A DNA stretch of 64,000 nucleotides from Sanguinoderma infundibulare (Eukaryota > Basidiomycota > Agaricomycetes > Polyporales > Polyporaceae). The stretch is taken from positions 1,116,001-1,180,000 of the forward strand of contig JAVLRN010000008.1 of assembly GCA_032821775.1 (NCBI GenBank). The letters run 5' to 3'. A program made the position numbers and the translations under genes. Below, one piece after another: positions 39,201 through 50,153 of this stretch. The notes below the pieces were generated by a model. It saw nothing but the letters and a program-made list of their open reading frames with translations, had not been told where the DNA came from and did no database searches. The number at the start of each line of letters is the position of its first letter. Positions within the stretch are counted from its first letter, which is position 1.

Positions 39201-41140
39201 GATTTGGCGGCGGGCCGCAGTCGTAGCCATGACACTGCCAGTGCCACACTGGTGCATGGTGGGTTGTTATATATATCGTCCAAAGGAGACTAGTAAGTAG
39301 TGGTCAACGTTTCCGTTGGGGGACGGTGGTGGTAAGTGGTGCAACTCGTGAGGCTCCCTGTCGCCCATAACGTTTCGGTCGGATGCTGCTCTGGCAGTGC
39401 TCAGGTGCATATTAGTGGGGACGACCGTCGAAGGAGGCGTTGCGGGTGGTGACCTAGAGATGGGGAATACCCCTGCAAGTTCGCTGAAAGGCTGATAGCC
39501 TGTGGAAGATGTTTGAATTGACGATGAACTGAATGGGCGCCGTGTAACTTGGAGCACATAAGTCGAGTCTTGTGTCTAACGGAGAAATACTTCCGACGAC
39601 TGATGGGCAGATACAAGTCTGTCGTCGTACATGCCGTGGATGTTCTGCCATTGCGCACGTACGTGTTCGGTTCTCACTTCACTTGCCGAATGACAAACGC
39701 TTCGAAGTCAGATCGTGCATTGAAGTTGGCGGTCCGCACTCCAACATTCGTCGGAGCATGCTCACTGCTCACGACGGTCGACGTTGCAGATGAATCCGAC
39801 GCGGCGCGCGGATCCAACACGCTTGCTCGCCAAGCATTCGAGCTACTAGCTATGTAGAATTCGAGAAGTCCACCGGCAGTGTAGACTGAAACCACACAAT
39901 TCAGAACTGACGTCATGCCAATTATGGCCGACGCACGGACGAGATTCAAATGCGACAGAAATGTTTACCCGCGCGGGTATACGGTATTGCAGCAGCCAAC
40001 GTATGGACGCCCGCAGCCCAAGTCCGAGGCAGGGAGTTTGGCTCCAAGCGAATGCGTTTCGGTTGGCGCTAGGTGGGTTGCCAGAACGTTCATCCGGACG
40101 TGCGCGTGTACGCGTCGATCAGATCGCTGCGCGGTGCGGACGGCTCTGACGCGACAACGTGGCGTGGCGCGAAGCGGCTGACGCGGAGATGGGTAACGGC
40201 TTGAACGTGGTTCGGAATGTGGTTCAACTTGGGGTTGACAGGGGAGGGCCGACCGGATGCGAAGGTGAGTGATTCAACTTCGAGTTGAATGTTATTACTT
40301 GCTGGGATGGGATCATCGCAGGTCACCTTGTGCGATGTTGAGCATCTTTGGTTAGAGTCGGATTAAACGATGTGCTTCCGTAGACCCCTATTTTTGAGGG
40401 GTCGCCTGCAGCTTTGAGTAAGTAATTACCTCCAATTGGCACACACGGCCAACGTAACTCATGGCCAGCACGAACGAACGAGGCCGCTGCTCGGCGGTTT
40501 GAGAAAGAGCTCAACTCGGATGAAGCTGCATGCGGTAAATCCATTGAGGTTCGTGCACATTCCGCCCAAAAAAGAACCCGTTTGTTGACCACGGTTTTTC
40601 GTGTGAGTGCCTGGACGACTTCCCTCAGTCAAACGGAGGTGAGGTATTTATCTACGAGATGTTACCTCCGCCGCTTCTGAATCGCTTCCTATCTCAGGGC
40701 GGACGTGCACCGGAGTGTGCGATTCACCAATACCTCCAGATCGCAGTGGTGACAAGAAATTCATGCCCCTCATCGTAACAGTGGTTGACGCTATGTGCCT
40801 CCAGCGGCGTGACGATGACATCCAGGAGATCGAAGCTCGATGGTGGCACACAACGCGGAGCGGATGTCGCTGACCGCGTTTGGCGCACGCATGGTCGTCG
40901 ACATCCTGTGCGACATCGCAGAGAACCGTGTTGTGCCGTACGTGCGCAACGACCAGGGCAACCTTGCCGCAGTCGAGCGATCGCGCTCGCGATTCTTCGA
41001 GGTTTGGGAACCGACTGGAGGAGCGATGATTTTGCGCCTCCGAGTCTTCCTCTTCATGTTCATCATCATCTGCCGCACGTTCCGGATCGTGCGTTGGGAT
41101 CGCCCGGGCATCGTCGTATCCTCTGCCGTCAATTACTACG
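30268..41140 (+). other. Gene-poor island of about 11 kb
   Basis: No gene can be supported. The first kilobase is C-rich and is probably the long promoter of the Sfp1-like gene. Further on, many 60-140-codon ORFs exist on both strands but none has a recognised motif, and nearby frames compete. Suggestive fragments are an exon-like reading on the minus strand at 35018-35420 (SLNAVNVIRRHPGALREFV) and spliced-looking plus-strand pieces at 36.8-37.9 kb. It contains one copy of an 89-bp dispersed repeat. I read it as decayed mobile or gene sequence, without proof. Confidence 0.4.
35400..35488 (-). repeat. 89-bp dispersed repeat, copy 1
   Basis: Matches 41141-41229 in the same orientation with about 7 mismatches and no gaps. 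On the minus strand it starts tatttgcattgttc, contains an intron-like acceptor (ctattttag) and continues into a reading SLNAV. Confidence 0.8.
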
Positions 41141-41229
41141 ACAATCACCGCGTTCAAGGCGGTCTGGGTTGAACCCTAAAATAGTGTACGTCTTCAAAGC
41201 GGGTTAGAGCTAGTCGAACAATGCAAATA
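41141..41229 (-). repeat. 89-bp dispersed repeat, copy 2
   Basis: Second copy of the element at 35400-35488. Its right edge coincides with the point where HET-domain homology of the neighbouring gene stops. Confidence 0.8.
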
Positions 41230-41632
41230 CCATTTGCACATGGAGTTGATGGCCTCGGTCAGCGCGGAGCTGCTCGTCTTGTCGATGCAACACGAGTCGA
41301 TCCAGAGGTAGTCGTAGCCCTCCTTCCGCGCTAGCGCACAGGCATCCCCCACCTTTGGAGAGAGCCTCGGATCACCCCTGATGGATGCGACACCATCCGA
41401 AACGTGTAGTGCCGGAGATTGACGAAAATCCTGGATACTGAGGGTATAAGCGTCGTGCAATACGGGCCGGTACAGAGCAAAGACGACCATCGTCCCCGTA
41501 GGACGTTTGAATTTCTCGGAGCTCCTGATATGTCTCTTCTCTCTCCCCACAGGTATGCGATAGGATGGCGTACGTGATGGTTTTGGGGTTCTTGTCCACA
41601 AATCGTGTAGTATGGGTATTGAGCAGCCGCAT
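41222..41632 (-). pseudogene. Truncated HET-domain (heterokaryon incompatibility) gene
   Basis: From the ATG at 41632 the first exon reads MRLLNTHTTRFVDKNPKTI, then TYAILSHTCGEREETYQEL. After an intron with a donor near 41523 and an acceptor near 41442, the second exon gives SPKVGDACALARKEGYDYLW, then IDSCCIDKTSSSALTEAINSM and CKWY. This is the N-terminal half of a HET domain; such proteins trigger cell death after fusion of unlike fungal individuals. Homology ends at CKWY, exactly where the 89-bp repeat begins, and the frame then closes after 12 unrelated residues. The end of the HET domain and any C-terminal part are missing, so I call it truncated. The first donor is a weak GT and the intron is not fully certain. 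Confidence 0.65.
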
Positions 41633-42589
41633 GACTGTGCCTCTCTGGAATAAGTGAGCCACTTCGTCAATTGAGATATACGCTTTAAAGCAGTGAACAT
41701 GAAGTGTGCGTACCGTGCGCTCTCCTAGCTAAGTTTGTATCCGCCTACCCGAGTGAAACGATTCGCGGACGGAGGAGAGGTAGAGGAGAGGGAATATGCA
41801 TATTTCGAATCGTGGCAACAGTTGTTAGAACGGTCTAATTAAAAGTTTAGGGCAGGTCAATATTCTCTAACAGCGCCTTTAGGGCAGGTTTAATATAACA
41901 TAAATCCCGATAAACAACGATCACCAAGACAATAACTTGGCAGTGTAGTGCAATGCCAGCTCTTCACTCTTGCCAGTTCCCTTCGTCCTCTCAGATCTCC
42001 ATGGCCTGCCGCTTCGCCGGATGAACGCTTGTGACTATACACAGTACCCCAGCCGAAGCTCTCACTATGGCGCACGCCGCTGCTGACTTCGCACCCGAGA
42101 TAACTGCTGCAAATCGATCTCGCGACCCGGAGGATTCTGCACAGAGCTGCTCTAGGGATGGATTATACGGGGCATCTACGTGAGTGCATTCTATCGTTCC
42201 ATGAGTCTCGGACCCTCCGTATACACTGAGGCGAATGGTGATGCGATACCGACGTTCAACGAGACGCTCTCGCACGCGGGAAATGTACTATGGGTCGATC
42301 TGTTGATTTCAAACAGCTCGGCCCATAGCAGATTATTCGCAGGCCACGTCCCTGGACAAAAGTGTTCCGCTCACCTATATTTACTTGGACGCCTGTGGCA
42401 GCCTGCAGCAACCAGAGTTCCGGCGGGAAGGGAAGATTTATTCGTCTACAGTTCATACGAAAAGCTTGGATGTGAATCAGGTGTGCACGTGCGAATGCGT
42501 GTGTTGTCCGGAGGACACTGTGCCGCGCCTCGACTGTAAGAAGTCGACGGGCATCAGAGTTTGATATGGGTCGACTGTTGATTGTCACT
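41633..42589 (-). other. Spacer between HET remnant and next gene
   Basis: No gene recognised. AT-rich around 41800-41900. Confidence 0.4.
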
Positions 42590-44266
42590 TCAGTGAAGTG
42601 ACTGTGTGGATGACGACGTCTGCTTTGGCAGTACCGCGGGTGGGAGTGGGTCTAGCAACGCCGTGCTTAAGCTGCTGCGGTAAGGCTGACCTCCAAGTCC
42701 GTCATGGTCAAGCTCACCGCACGGGAGCCAGCGAACAGCAGACGTGGAGGACAGGGACCATTGGCTTGCCGCCAGGTCCGACGACGAGGGCAGATCCATT
42801 GATGCAGTGGGAGCGTACTGCCATGCGTGCGACGTTCCTGTGTACCAGTCCTGACTGGTCGAGTACTGGTAGATGTAACTGGTGGGCTGTGGAGCGACAG
42901 GATAGTCCTGAGATTGGATGTACTGGCTGTGACTGTATGCGTATGTCACGGCGTCATTCGCCACGCTGTCGATGTGGCTCGAAGGCTCGCGATAGGGACG
43001 CGGGCTGACAGCGACTGGCTGAGTGCATAGGATAGATTTGCTGCCTGGGGAGGGATATGCAGCCCACGTCTCGGAGTTGTAGCAAGGATCTTGCTCTGTG
43101 TTACGATGGGTAATGGTCGTCGTGGTGTCGGCGAGCATCGCGGCGTTGTCGAGCGTCGCAGGGGAATTGATCTGGTACTGCTCGGATTGAGATCTGAGCC
43201 CACCGCGCCCGTGCTGTGCGTAGATGTCGTTCATCGTGGAGCCGATGCTTAAGCCAAGAGACATCGAGGGATAGGAATAGGGATTGGGGAGGTTCTCGTA
43301 GGCAGCGACGTCGCTGCTGAGGGTCGTGGTGCTAGATCCTGGGGTCCACGAGCTGGAACCTGGAGTGTACGCCGTAGCAAGGGAGACAGTCGCAGTCGCA
43401 TCTACCAGACCAGGACTCAGGGACCACGGCGACGATGACGCCGAAGCACTTCCACTGCTCATCCCCAGAGGCGGCGTTGTGGCGGGAGACAGTCCCATGT
43501 ACGATTGGTCTCCTGCGCGTGTAAAGTCTGCACCGGAGCCAAGGACGAGGGACGTGGTGTAGTCGATCTGAGAGGTGATCCGCATATTGGGATGGAGGGT
43601 GCCGTTGGCGTACTCCTCACTGGCGTAGTCTGTCGAGATCGACGCTAGATTGAGGGATGGGTTGAATGGCGCGAGCGGCCCAAGGCCAAGCAATGCGGGC
43701 CACGCGGGTGACTGCGGCGGGGAAGCGGTGGGGTTGCGCAAGGAGTTGATATGTCCCGTCATGTGTGGAGCATCCGTGGGCAAGTCGGGAGTGGCGACAC
43801 CGAGCACATAAGGAGGTGGCCCGGGTGTAACACTGGAAGTGGGCTATGGAGATGATCCCTGTGAGCAGGACACCCCAACCACCAAGGACGTCGCAACGTA
43901 CCTCCGACTCAGGACCGCCAGGCCCTACTGCGAGGTCGGCTGCCTCCCGCAAAGCCAGCTTCCGTTCCTTCTCTCTCGCCTTGGTATTCTGGTACGATTC
44001 CCTCAATTCGTCACTGAGGGGATCAGCAGCTTCCTCAGCGAACAGTAGTTGGCCATAGCCGGGAAACATCCTCATCAACTGAAAATGTCCCGTTAGGCGT
44101 CGGGTCGTCAAGGATGGAGACAAGTATGTGTGTCAACACTTACCCTGTAGTCGTTGCCGACCAGCTTTCTGACGCCGGGCGGAGGCTTGTGCTTCTGTCT
44201 GAAGCGGTCCAGGTCGGCTCCTTCCTGCCCGTATTTTATGACCTTCTTGGATCGTCGGGCTACCAT
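42590..44266 (-). CDS. Uncharacterised Ser/Tyr/Pro-rich protein
   Basis: Three exons (44266-44144, 44078-43902, 43843-42590) give about 517 residues. I do not recognise the family. The N-terminal 100 residues are basic and compact-looking: MVARRSKKVIKYGQEGADLD, KPPPGVRKLVGNDYRLMRMF and a charged helix SYQNTKAREKERKLALREAA. The rest is low-complexity, rich in S, T, Y, P and A (SLGLSIGSTMNDIY, YAYSHSQYIQSQDYP), as in transcription-factor activation regions. A DNA-binding role is only a guess; no zinc finger, bZIP or HMG pattern is visible. The acceptor at 43844 (ccatag) was chosen because it alone keeps the long third-exon frame. The 5' flank is partly duplicated at 45.1-45.4 kb. Confidence 0.6.
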
Positions 44267-44426
44267 GATGCCTCTCGAGAGCGTGTAGGCGGGGAGGCAG
44301 AGGAAGTTCGTGTTCAACGCGGTGGCGAGAGTCGAGCTCAAATATGCACGGACGACTTGGGTGTCGGTGGTTGAAATTCGGACTCTGGACGTCTGCCCTT
44401 CTCACGCATGGATCAGACACCCGAGG

Positions 44427-44527
44427 AGAGAGATCAAGGAAACCTCAAACAAGCAAGAGTCGCAGGCGCTGTTGCGGTCGTCGCGGTGCTTCTGCGATAT
44501 GATCTCCGCTGATGGTGCAGGCATGGG
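44427..44527 (+). repeat. Duplicated segment, copy 1
   Basis: Shares about 80 percent identity by eye with 45308-45415 (blocks gcaagagtcg, ggcgctgt, gatatgat, ctgatgg). Lies in the 5' flank of the 42590-44266 gene. Confidence 0.6.
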
Positions 44528-44863
44528 CTGCTCGCCCTCTTGCCATCTAAATAATGCGATCCACTTTGGTCGAGAAGCATTGTGCGTTGCCATGCGTCGT
44601 GAATCGACACCGGAGTCCCATCCGAACTCACAGACCAGAGTTGGTTCACGAGAGGCCTTGTGGAAGAACACCTGCGGTAAACTATTTGCAGAACTCACTA
44701 TTTGTTACTCAACGCAGGTAGACTCGATGGTCGAAATATTAGACACCAGCAGTGAGACAGTCTGAAGCCTTGGGGATGGCCGCTATCCGAGTCGGAGGGA
44801 AGAACGACTACAAGAACTTCCTAACGGGGAGCAGCTTCGGAAACGTTCCCTCCACGTGGTGGT

Positions 44864-45091
44864 TCAGCACCGTTTCAGCTCAGATAAGCTCGGATAATCG
44901 ACCGTTGTAAGGTCGTCGTGTCGTTCGGTTGGTGTTGGAGGACTTGGCAAGGATTCCGGGCTCTGCGATGGTACGCTGTCCCGCTTGCCAGTCAACGTTC
45001 TCCTGAAACACAAACACTGATTGCACTCGCCGCAGCGAGAATCACGCCTTACAAACGCCCTTTTGATTTGCTCAGGTTTCTCTGTGTTCAT
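44864..45091 (-). CDS. Small ORF with clustered cysteines (CxxCxxCxC)
   Basis: An ATG-started, 75-residue ORF: MNTEKPEQIKRAFVRRDSR, then CGECNQCLCFRR, then a Ser/Pro/Asp tail to KRC. The CGECNQC spacing recalls the first half of a CXXC zinc finger, but the second half is absent, so the resemblance may be chance. Its 5' flank resembles that of the 42590-44266 gene, so it may be the 5' exon of a decayed duplicate. No supporting neighbour. Confidence 0.35.
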   Translation of the reverse strand: MNTEKPEQIKRAFVRRDSRCGECNQCLCFRRTLTGKRDSVPSQSPESLPSPPTPTERHDDLTTVDYPSLSELKRC

Positions 45092-45307
45092 TTTGTACGC
45101 TGGGAGTGTGTGGATGGAAGGGAGGAGGAAGGATGGTGCGGCGGTGAAGTGATGAAGTTCAAGTTCAAGTTGGGGCAAGGACGATTTCCAGTTCAACAGT
45201 CGGTGGCGGTTGAAATTTGGACGCTGGGCGCAGGAGCCTCCCCAGCCCCTAAATTCAACCATTGCAAATAGCGGAGTCAGGCCGTCTGCTTCTTCTTACG
45301 AAAGCAG

Positions 45308-45415
45308 GGAGCGAGATCAAAGGAAGCTTAAACCAGCAAGAGTCGAAGGCGCTGTCACGGTCTGTCGCTGCGCTGCTTCCTCCATATGATTTGCTCTGAT
45401 GGCGAAGGCACGGGT
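45308..45415 (+). repeat. Duplicated segment, copy 2
   Basis: Counterpart of 44427-44527 in direct orientation, about 880 bp away, lying upstream of the small Cys ORF as copy 1 lies upstream of the larger gene. Confidence 0.6.
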
Positions 45416-46214
45416 TACCAGCGGATAGCGCAACTGACTGCTTTTTGCACGGATACTAGTTCAACATGACTCGCGGCCGACAGTGGCTCGAACCGCACTC
45501 GGAGTTGGCATCGAATCTTTACTCGGCAAGAGCTAGTATAGAGAGTCGAAAAGTACGGGAACACGCATAGATACGTATAGAATGTGTCCGAAAGGTACGT
45601 CAGGCTGCCTGCGAAGGGGAAGCGGGAGGCAAGTCGGCGGTGGCAGCAGCCGGCTATCGCAGTCAGACTCCCAACCACGGGGAGGCCGAAGCATACATTC
45701 TTCTCAGGCTGATCCCCGACTGTCTTCTCGTCATCGTCCTTGGACCCTAACTTGACGTCGCCGCTTCAATATTCGACTTACCGCACCACTGCTTGGGGTC
45801 GCACCGAATATCCGAACACCAGGACGTCCCAATCAACCCAACATATATTCCGCGGCCACCTTTTTGGAGATTACAAGACGAGAAAAAACAGTACGAGAAT
45901 AAACAATCCTCCGATCCACTCCCCGTCGTTTTCCCACATTTTCGCAAACACAGGGAATGACGACAGTCGGCGTGGCGCATGAGGGCACCTGCCGCGGGAG
46001 CGGGACCTGGGGAACCAACCGTGTTCGATGGTCGGCGGCTGCACCAGAGGCGCGCACATTCAACCAATATGACGCAGCTAGCACCTGGCGGTCGTCCGCG
46101 AGGGAAGACTGAACCCGGAGGATCTGAAATTGAAGGTGCGCGTTCTTCAGCATCGAGCAAAGACACGGACTGCTGAAACGGGACGTGCCTTCCGAGAGCG
46201 GTCGCGGCGCGACA
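45416..46214 (-). other. Spacer with overlapping unsupported ORFs
   Basis: Two minus-strand frames (45747-46166, 45833-46240) and one plus-strand frame overlap here. None has motifs, so I leave them uncalled. Confidence 0.35.
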
Positions 46215-46664
46215 TCAGACAAGTCTAAGTTGCTGAGCACCGCGAGCGCAGATGCCTAGACTCGCGATGGACAGAAAATGACTGAACACCGTATCCGAAT
46301 CAGTAAAGGGTCGAACATGAGTGCTCGTAGCGAACTCACCTGTCCGCGGTCGTCGAGGATCTCGTCTCGGAAACGCGATCCTGTCTCCCGCGAAGAGCCC
46401 AAAGAAAAAGAGGAGACGAGAAGGTCCATGATATGGTTTTGCGTTTTCTAGTGTTTTTGAGTCGGCGGGCGAAGTACGTTCGGAGGGCGAGTATCGTGAA
46501 GAGCAAGCGGCTAGGTGCCCGGTTACGAACCGGGCGTTGTCGCCTAGCGAAAGATCTTCAGGCTCGAATGCGAGACCAGTAACTGCCGTCCAAGATGGGA
46601 TGGTTGGGCTTTCTGTAGGCATCGCGTCAATGGGTGGGGCGAGCGCCGGAGTCGGAGAGAGCAT
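46215..46664 (-). CDS. Uncharacterised ORF, possible 3' exon of the upstream gene
   Basis: An ATG-started 149-codon frame (MLSPTPALAPPIDAMPTESP..., later SLGDNARFVTGHLAACSSRY and DTVFSHFLSIASLGI). A clear acceptor (ctactctcag) sits directly before its ATG, 60 nt downstream of the stop I chose for the 46724-50153 gene. It may therefore be that gene's last exon rather than a separate gene. No family recognised. Confidence 0.35.
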   Translation of the reverse strand: MLSPTPALAPPIDAMPTESPTIPSWTAVTGLAFEPEDLSLGDNARFVTGHLAACSSRYSPSERTSPADSKTLENAKPYHGPSRLLFFFGLFAGDRIAFPRRDPRRPRTGEFATSTHVRPFTDSDTVFSHFLSIASLGICARGAQQLRLV

Positions 46665-46723
46665 CCTGAGAGTAGAAGAGCAGAGGCTAGCAAAGTTCCA
46701 GAGCGCAACGAGGGAGGCGGTTG

Positions 46724-49700
46724 CTAAGTCCGGATCCCAAGGTATCGTTTGACGAGAGAAATAGCACGAGAAGAGAAAGCGCGAGGAGCGGAGGCACGAG
46801 GAACGAGAGCACGAGAAACAGAGATAGAATCAGCACAAGACGGGGCCCGAGGGCGTGACCGTGGAAGCCGAAGGTGAATATGGGGAGAGCACGGTGGAAG
46901 CGGCGACAGTGAAGTCTTCGAGACAACAGACAGAGCATCATCGTTGTCGTCCTCAGGGAAGGAAGGGGCGTCTAACCAGACATCGTCGTCTTCTTCCACT
47001 TCATCAAGAGCGTGGAAGGGGGTGTCCTTCTTATCCGTGCCAGAAAGGGACAACATGCGGGAGAACGCGGCCGGGTTGGATGCTTCCACTGACTCTGCCT
47101 TGAAAGGAGTAGCAGCAACGGCGGGAAGCGTATCGGCAGGGTCTGCGGTGTCGTCGGAACTCCCATAAGAGACAACGGAGTCGCTCTGCTTTAAGGGAGA
47201 AGAGTGAGACGCGACAGAGAGAACGGCACCGATCGCGACCGGGGCCTCCTCCTGCTTGATGGAGGAAGCGGAAGCAGTCGGGAGAACGAACGAGTCATCG
47301 AGCGATCCCAATGACTTCGAGTCGCAGTCGGTCAGGTCCAGCTCAGCCATGCGATCGACGAGAAGACTGAAGAAAGAACCATCTGAGGTGCTCGCTGATC
47401 CGGTGGACCAGGCAGACGGGCCCTCCTCCCAAAGGTCCGCTGCAGAAGTCGAACAAAACGTGAACATTCTCAGAGACTCAGACTTATAAAGAGAGAGAGC
47501 TCAGGAAACTCACGCTCGTCCGCTCCAGTTGGCACGCTCTCAAGGGCCGCGACGTCAAAGGAGTACGTCCGGGGACTGAAGGCGGCTTCGACAGACTCCC
47601 CGTTAACGACAGCAGCGCCAAGAGCGGATGTGGGCGAGTACCCAAATCCGAGGAAGGGTTCGCTATTCGTCCTGACGTTCACAAGCGCAGCTGCAATGCC
47701 AAGAATGAACGTCAGCACGGGAGCATTGAATTGAACACCGAGTGATCGTACCTGCATCCGAATCCACATGCTTGCTGGGCTTCACAGCAGCGGGGGCCGG
47801 CACAGGCACAGGCGGCTGCGAGCGGTACCACTCGTCAGGATCACGCCGCATCTGCTGAAGTTCTTGCAGCAGCGCGAGATCATCAGAGTCCATCTCGTCG
47901 TCATCGTCAAGAGTGGCGCTGCTCTCCGTGGGCTCCGCCTTAAAGACCGGGACATTGGCCTTCGGGAGTGGTCGGGGTGACTGTCTAGCTGCTTCCATGT
48001 CGACGTCCTCGTCGATGGCCCCGGGCGGCGTTGGCGGTTGAGCCGCTGCGCGCTGGGCGATGTCGGGCGGCGGGGACGCGGGTGCGACGTGCGGACGTTC
48101 CGAACGTGGTGGCTGAACTTGAAGTGCGGAGTCCATCGTGGAGTTGCGGGCCAGCACGGAAGGAGGAATAGGGGCGGGTACAGCTTCCTCTGCAGAAGGA
48201 ACGCGCTTGACGTTGACTTGAACGGGCGCGTGTTCCGAAGGAGCAGCGGGCCGTGTGCGAGGCAGAGCGCATACGACGCGCTCCGGAGCCTGACGAACAG
48301 GTTGGACTTGAGGCAGTTTGTCTGGGGGAGGGACCTTAGCCTCATCGGGGACCTTCTTGCCCTCGCCCTTGGAAGTGGGTCTCGGCCCGTTCTCCTCGTT
48401 GTCCGACCCGAACACGAATGCAACTGGTGGAGGCGCGGGCACCGGTCGCACTGGCGCAGGCATAGTGCTGCCAGTCGCGAGGCGAGGATCGTCCAGACTG
48501 TGGATGCGAGTCGCAGGGACTACCGGAGCAGGATGCGCAGGACGCGTCGGCACGGGTTGAGCACCAGACGTACCCACACTGGCGGGTAACTCGCCTGGTG
48601 AGACGCCGACGCGCGTCCCTTCCGAAACAGCGGCGCGCCTTATGCGAGGAAGGTCGCGTACGGTACGAGGCTCCGTAGCCTGAGGGACAGATCGCACCGG
48701 GACCGGAGGGGGCTTGCGGCTACCTTCGCGCTGGACTTGAACCTGAGCCGGATTGGCGACCTGGTGTCTCTTGTCCTTGGGAGCGGGCCTGGGGCCATTC
48801 TCCTCGTTGTCCGCCCCGAAAACGAACGCTGGTTGGGACACAGGCGCGGCAACGGTGCTGCCTGTCGCGCGACCAGGATCGGCCAACTTGTGGAGGGTCG
48901 CCTGCTCGTTCGCGTTCACGGGTTGGATTCGGGCTCGGACTTCGGGGCTCTGGGCACGAGGCCGCGCAGTCACCGGGGCTGTCATGGTGGGATACTTCTG
49001 CGTGGGCTGAATTCTAGACGTGCTCGCGCGTGAGGATTGCTCACATTGGGAAGCGGTCGCGGCGACCAAGGGAGAGGACGCCGTCCTACGAGTGCGCGGG
49101 AGAGGCTTGATGTTGCGCGCGCACTTGTCATCCCCGTTTGTTGCCTCGGTGCGAACGCTTGAGCCGTCCTGGCTTGACTGATGATGGGACCTCTTCAAAG
49201 TGCACGGCTCGACGCCGACTCCTGACCTCGCTGGTGCAGGTCGAGGACCAGAAGACATACTGGAGCTAGCAGCCGACCTAGGTTCAGGACCGGTCGACGC
49301 CGAGAAGGCCGCGAAGGAAGCAAACGACGATCCGCGAGCGGGCGGGAAAGGCTCGGCTACACGAGCACGCAGGTCATCCTTGCTCGGGGACTCGACGCGA
49401 TTGCGCGGACTGTACAGGGCTGGCCTGTGCGTGGTCCTTGGGGTGTTGATACGACCCATCGGTGACCTCTGTCTGGCGACCTGAACGTCTTCGAAATCGT
49501 CCCGCATGCGCCAGTCGTCGTCAGCACATGGCTGCGGACGTGCCTGAGGGATGGACGGGGGCGGAGTTGTAGCAGCAGGTTGGGAGACGACTTGAGGAGC
49601 GGCTGACCATGACCAACGGCGTCAGTGTCAAGGCCAAAGAGAAGATAGAAGAGGGAGGAGTACCTTGGTGTGCCTTTGCGGAGCTCAGGCCGGGGTTGGA

Positions 49701-50153
49701 TCGCGCGATCGGTCTGGTTGTTGGCTGCCAGTGTGCGATGCGAGCCACGGCCTATACGGACTATCAGGATGATATGACTGATGGATAAGTAGGAGGACTC
49801 ACCTCAGCAGTCTCCTCCTCGTCACGGACACATCGTCTTACACCATACCAAGTAACAGGTCGTTTCGGTCGAGGCCGACGGATGTTGACAGCGAACTTGG
49901 GGATCGCTGGGCGGACTTTGGCGGGGTCGATTCCGTCCCAGACACGCTGCCGACGGCGAGGTGCATTCTCGAGTGCCTTCCGCTCTGTGGCGACGCGGGC
50001 GTGGGCCTGCCGCCGGAGGGCTCTATTGAACTTAACAATGCAGCGGATGTACTCCGAGCGTGAGGAAAAGTTGGCCCTTCCGAGAAGATGCGCGGCGAAA
50101 GGTGAGGCAATGGAACGCCCGTTGAGGCCTTCCGGGTAGTGATATGCAGACAT
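46724..50153 (-). CDS. Large uncharacterised disordered protein
   Basis: Five exons (50153-49803, 49751-49664, 49602-47752, 47690-47514, 47439-46724) keep frame and give about 1060 residues. The N-terminal 117 residues are basic and folded-looking (MSAYHYPEGLNGRSIASP, RSEYIRCIVKFNRALRRQAH, RPKRPVTWYGVRRCVRDEEE). The third exon is long, low-complexity and rich in P, A, R and S, with an internal duplication around FVFGxDNEENGPRP and acidic patches (DDDDEMDSDDLALLQELQQM). The last exons are acidic (LDEVEEDDDVWLDAPSFPED). No enzyme or DNA-binding motif is visible. The 3' end is uncertain: near 46880 another frame (TVAASTVLSPYSPSA) looks more protein-like than the one that reaches the stop at 46724, so an unseen intron or a frameshift is possible. 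Confidence 0.6.

Noticed and set aside
40648..41157. 169-codon minus-strand ORF next to the HET remnant, as the HET gene's next exon
   Set aside because: The HET exon would have to end in phase 0, but its only nearby donor leaves phase 2, giving an immediate stop.
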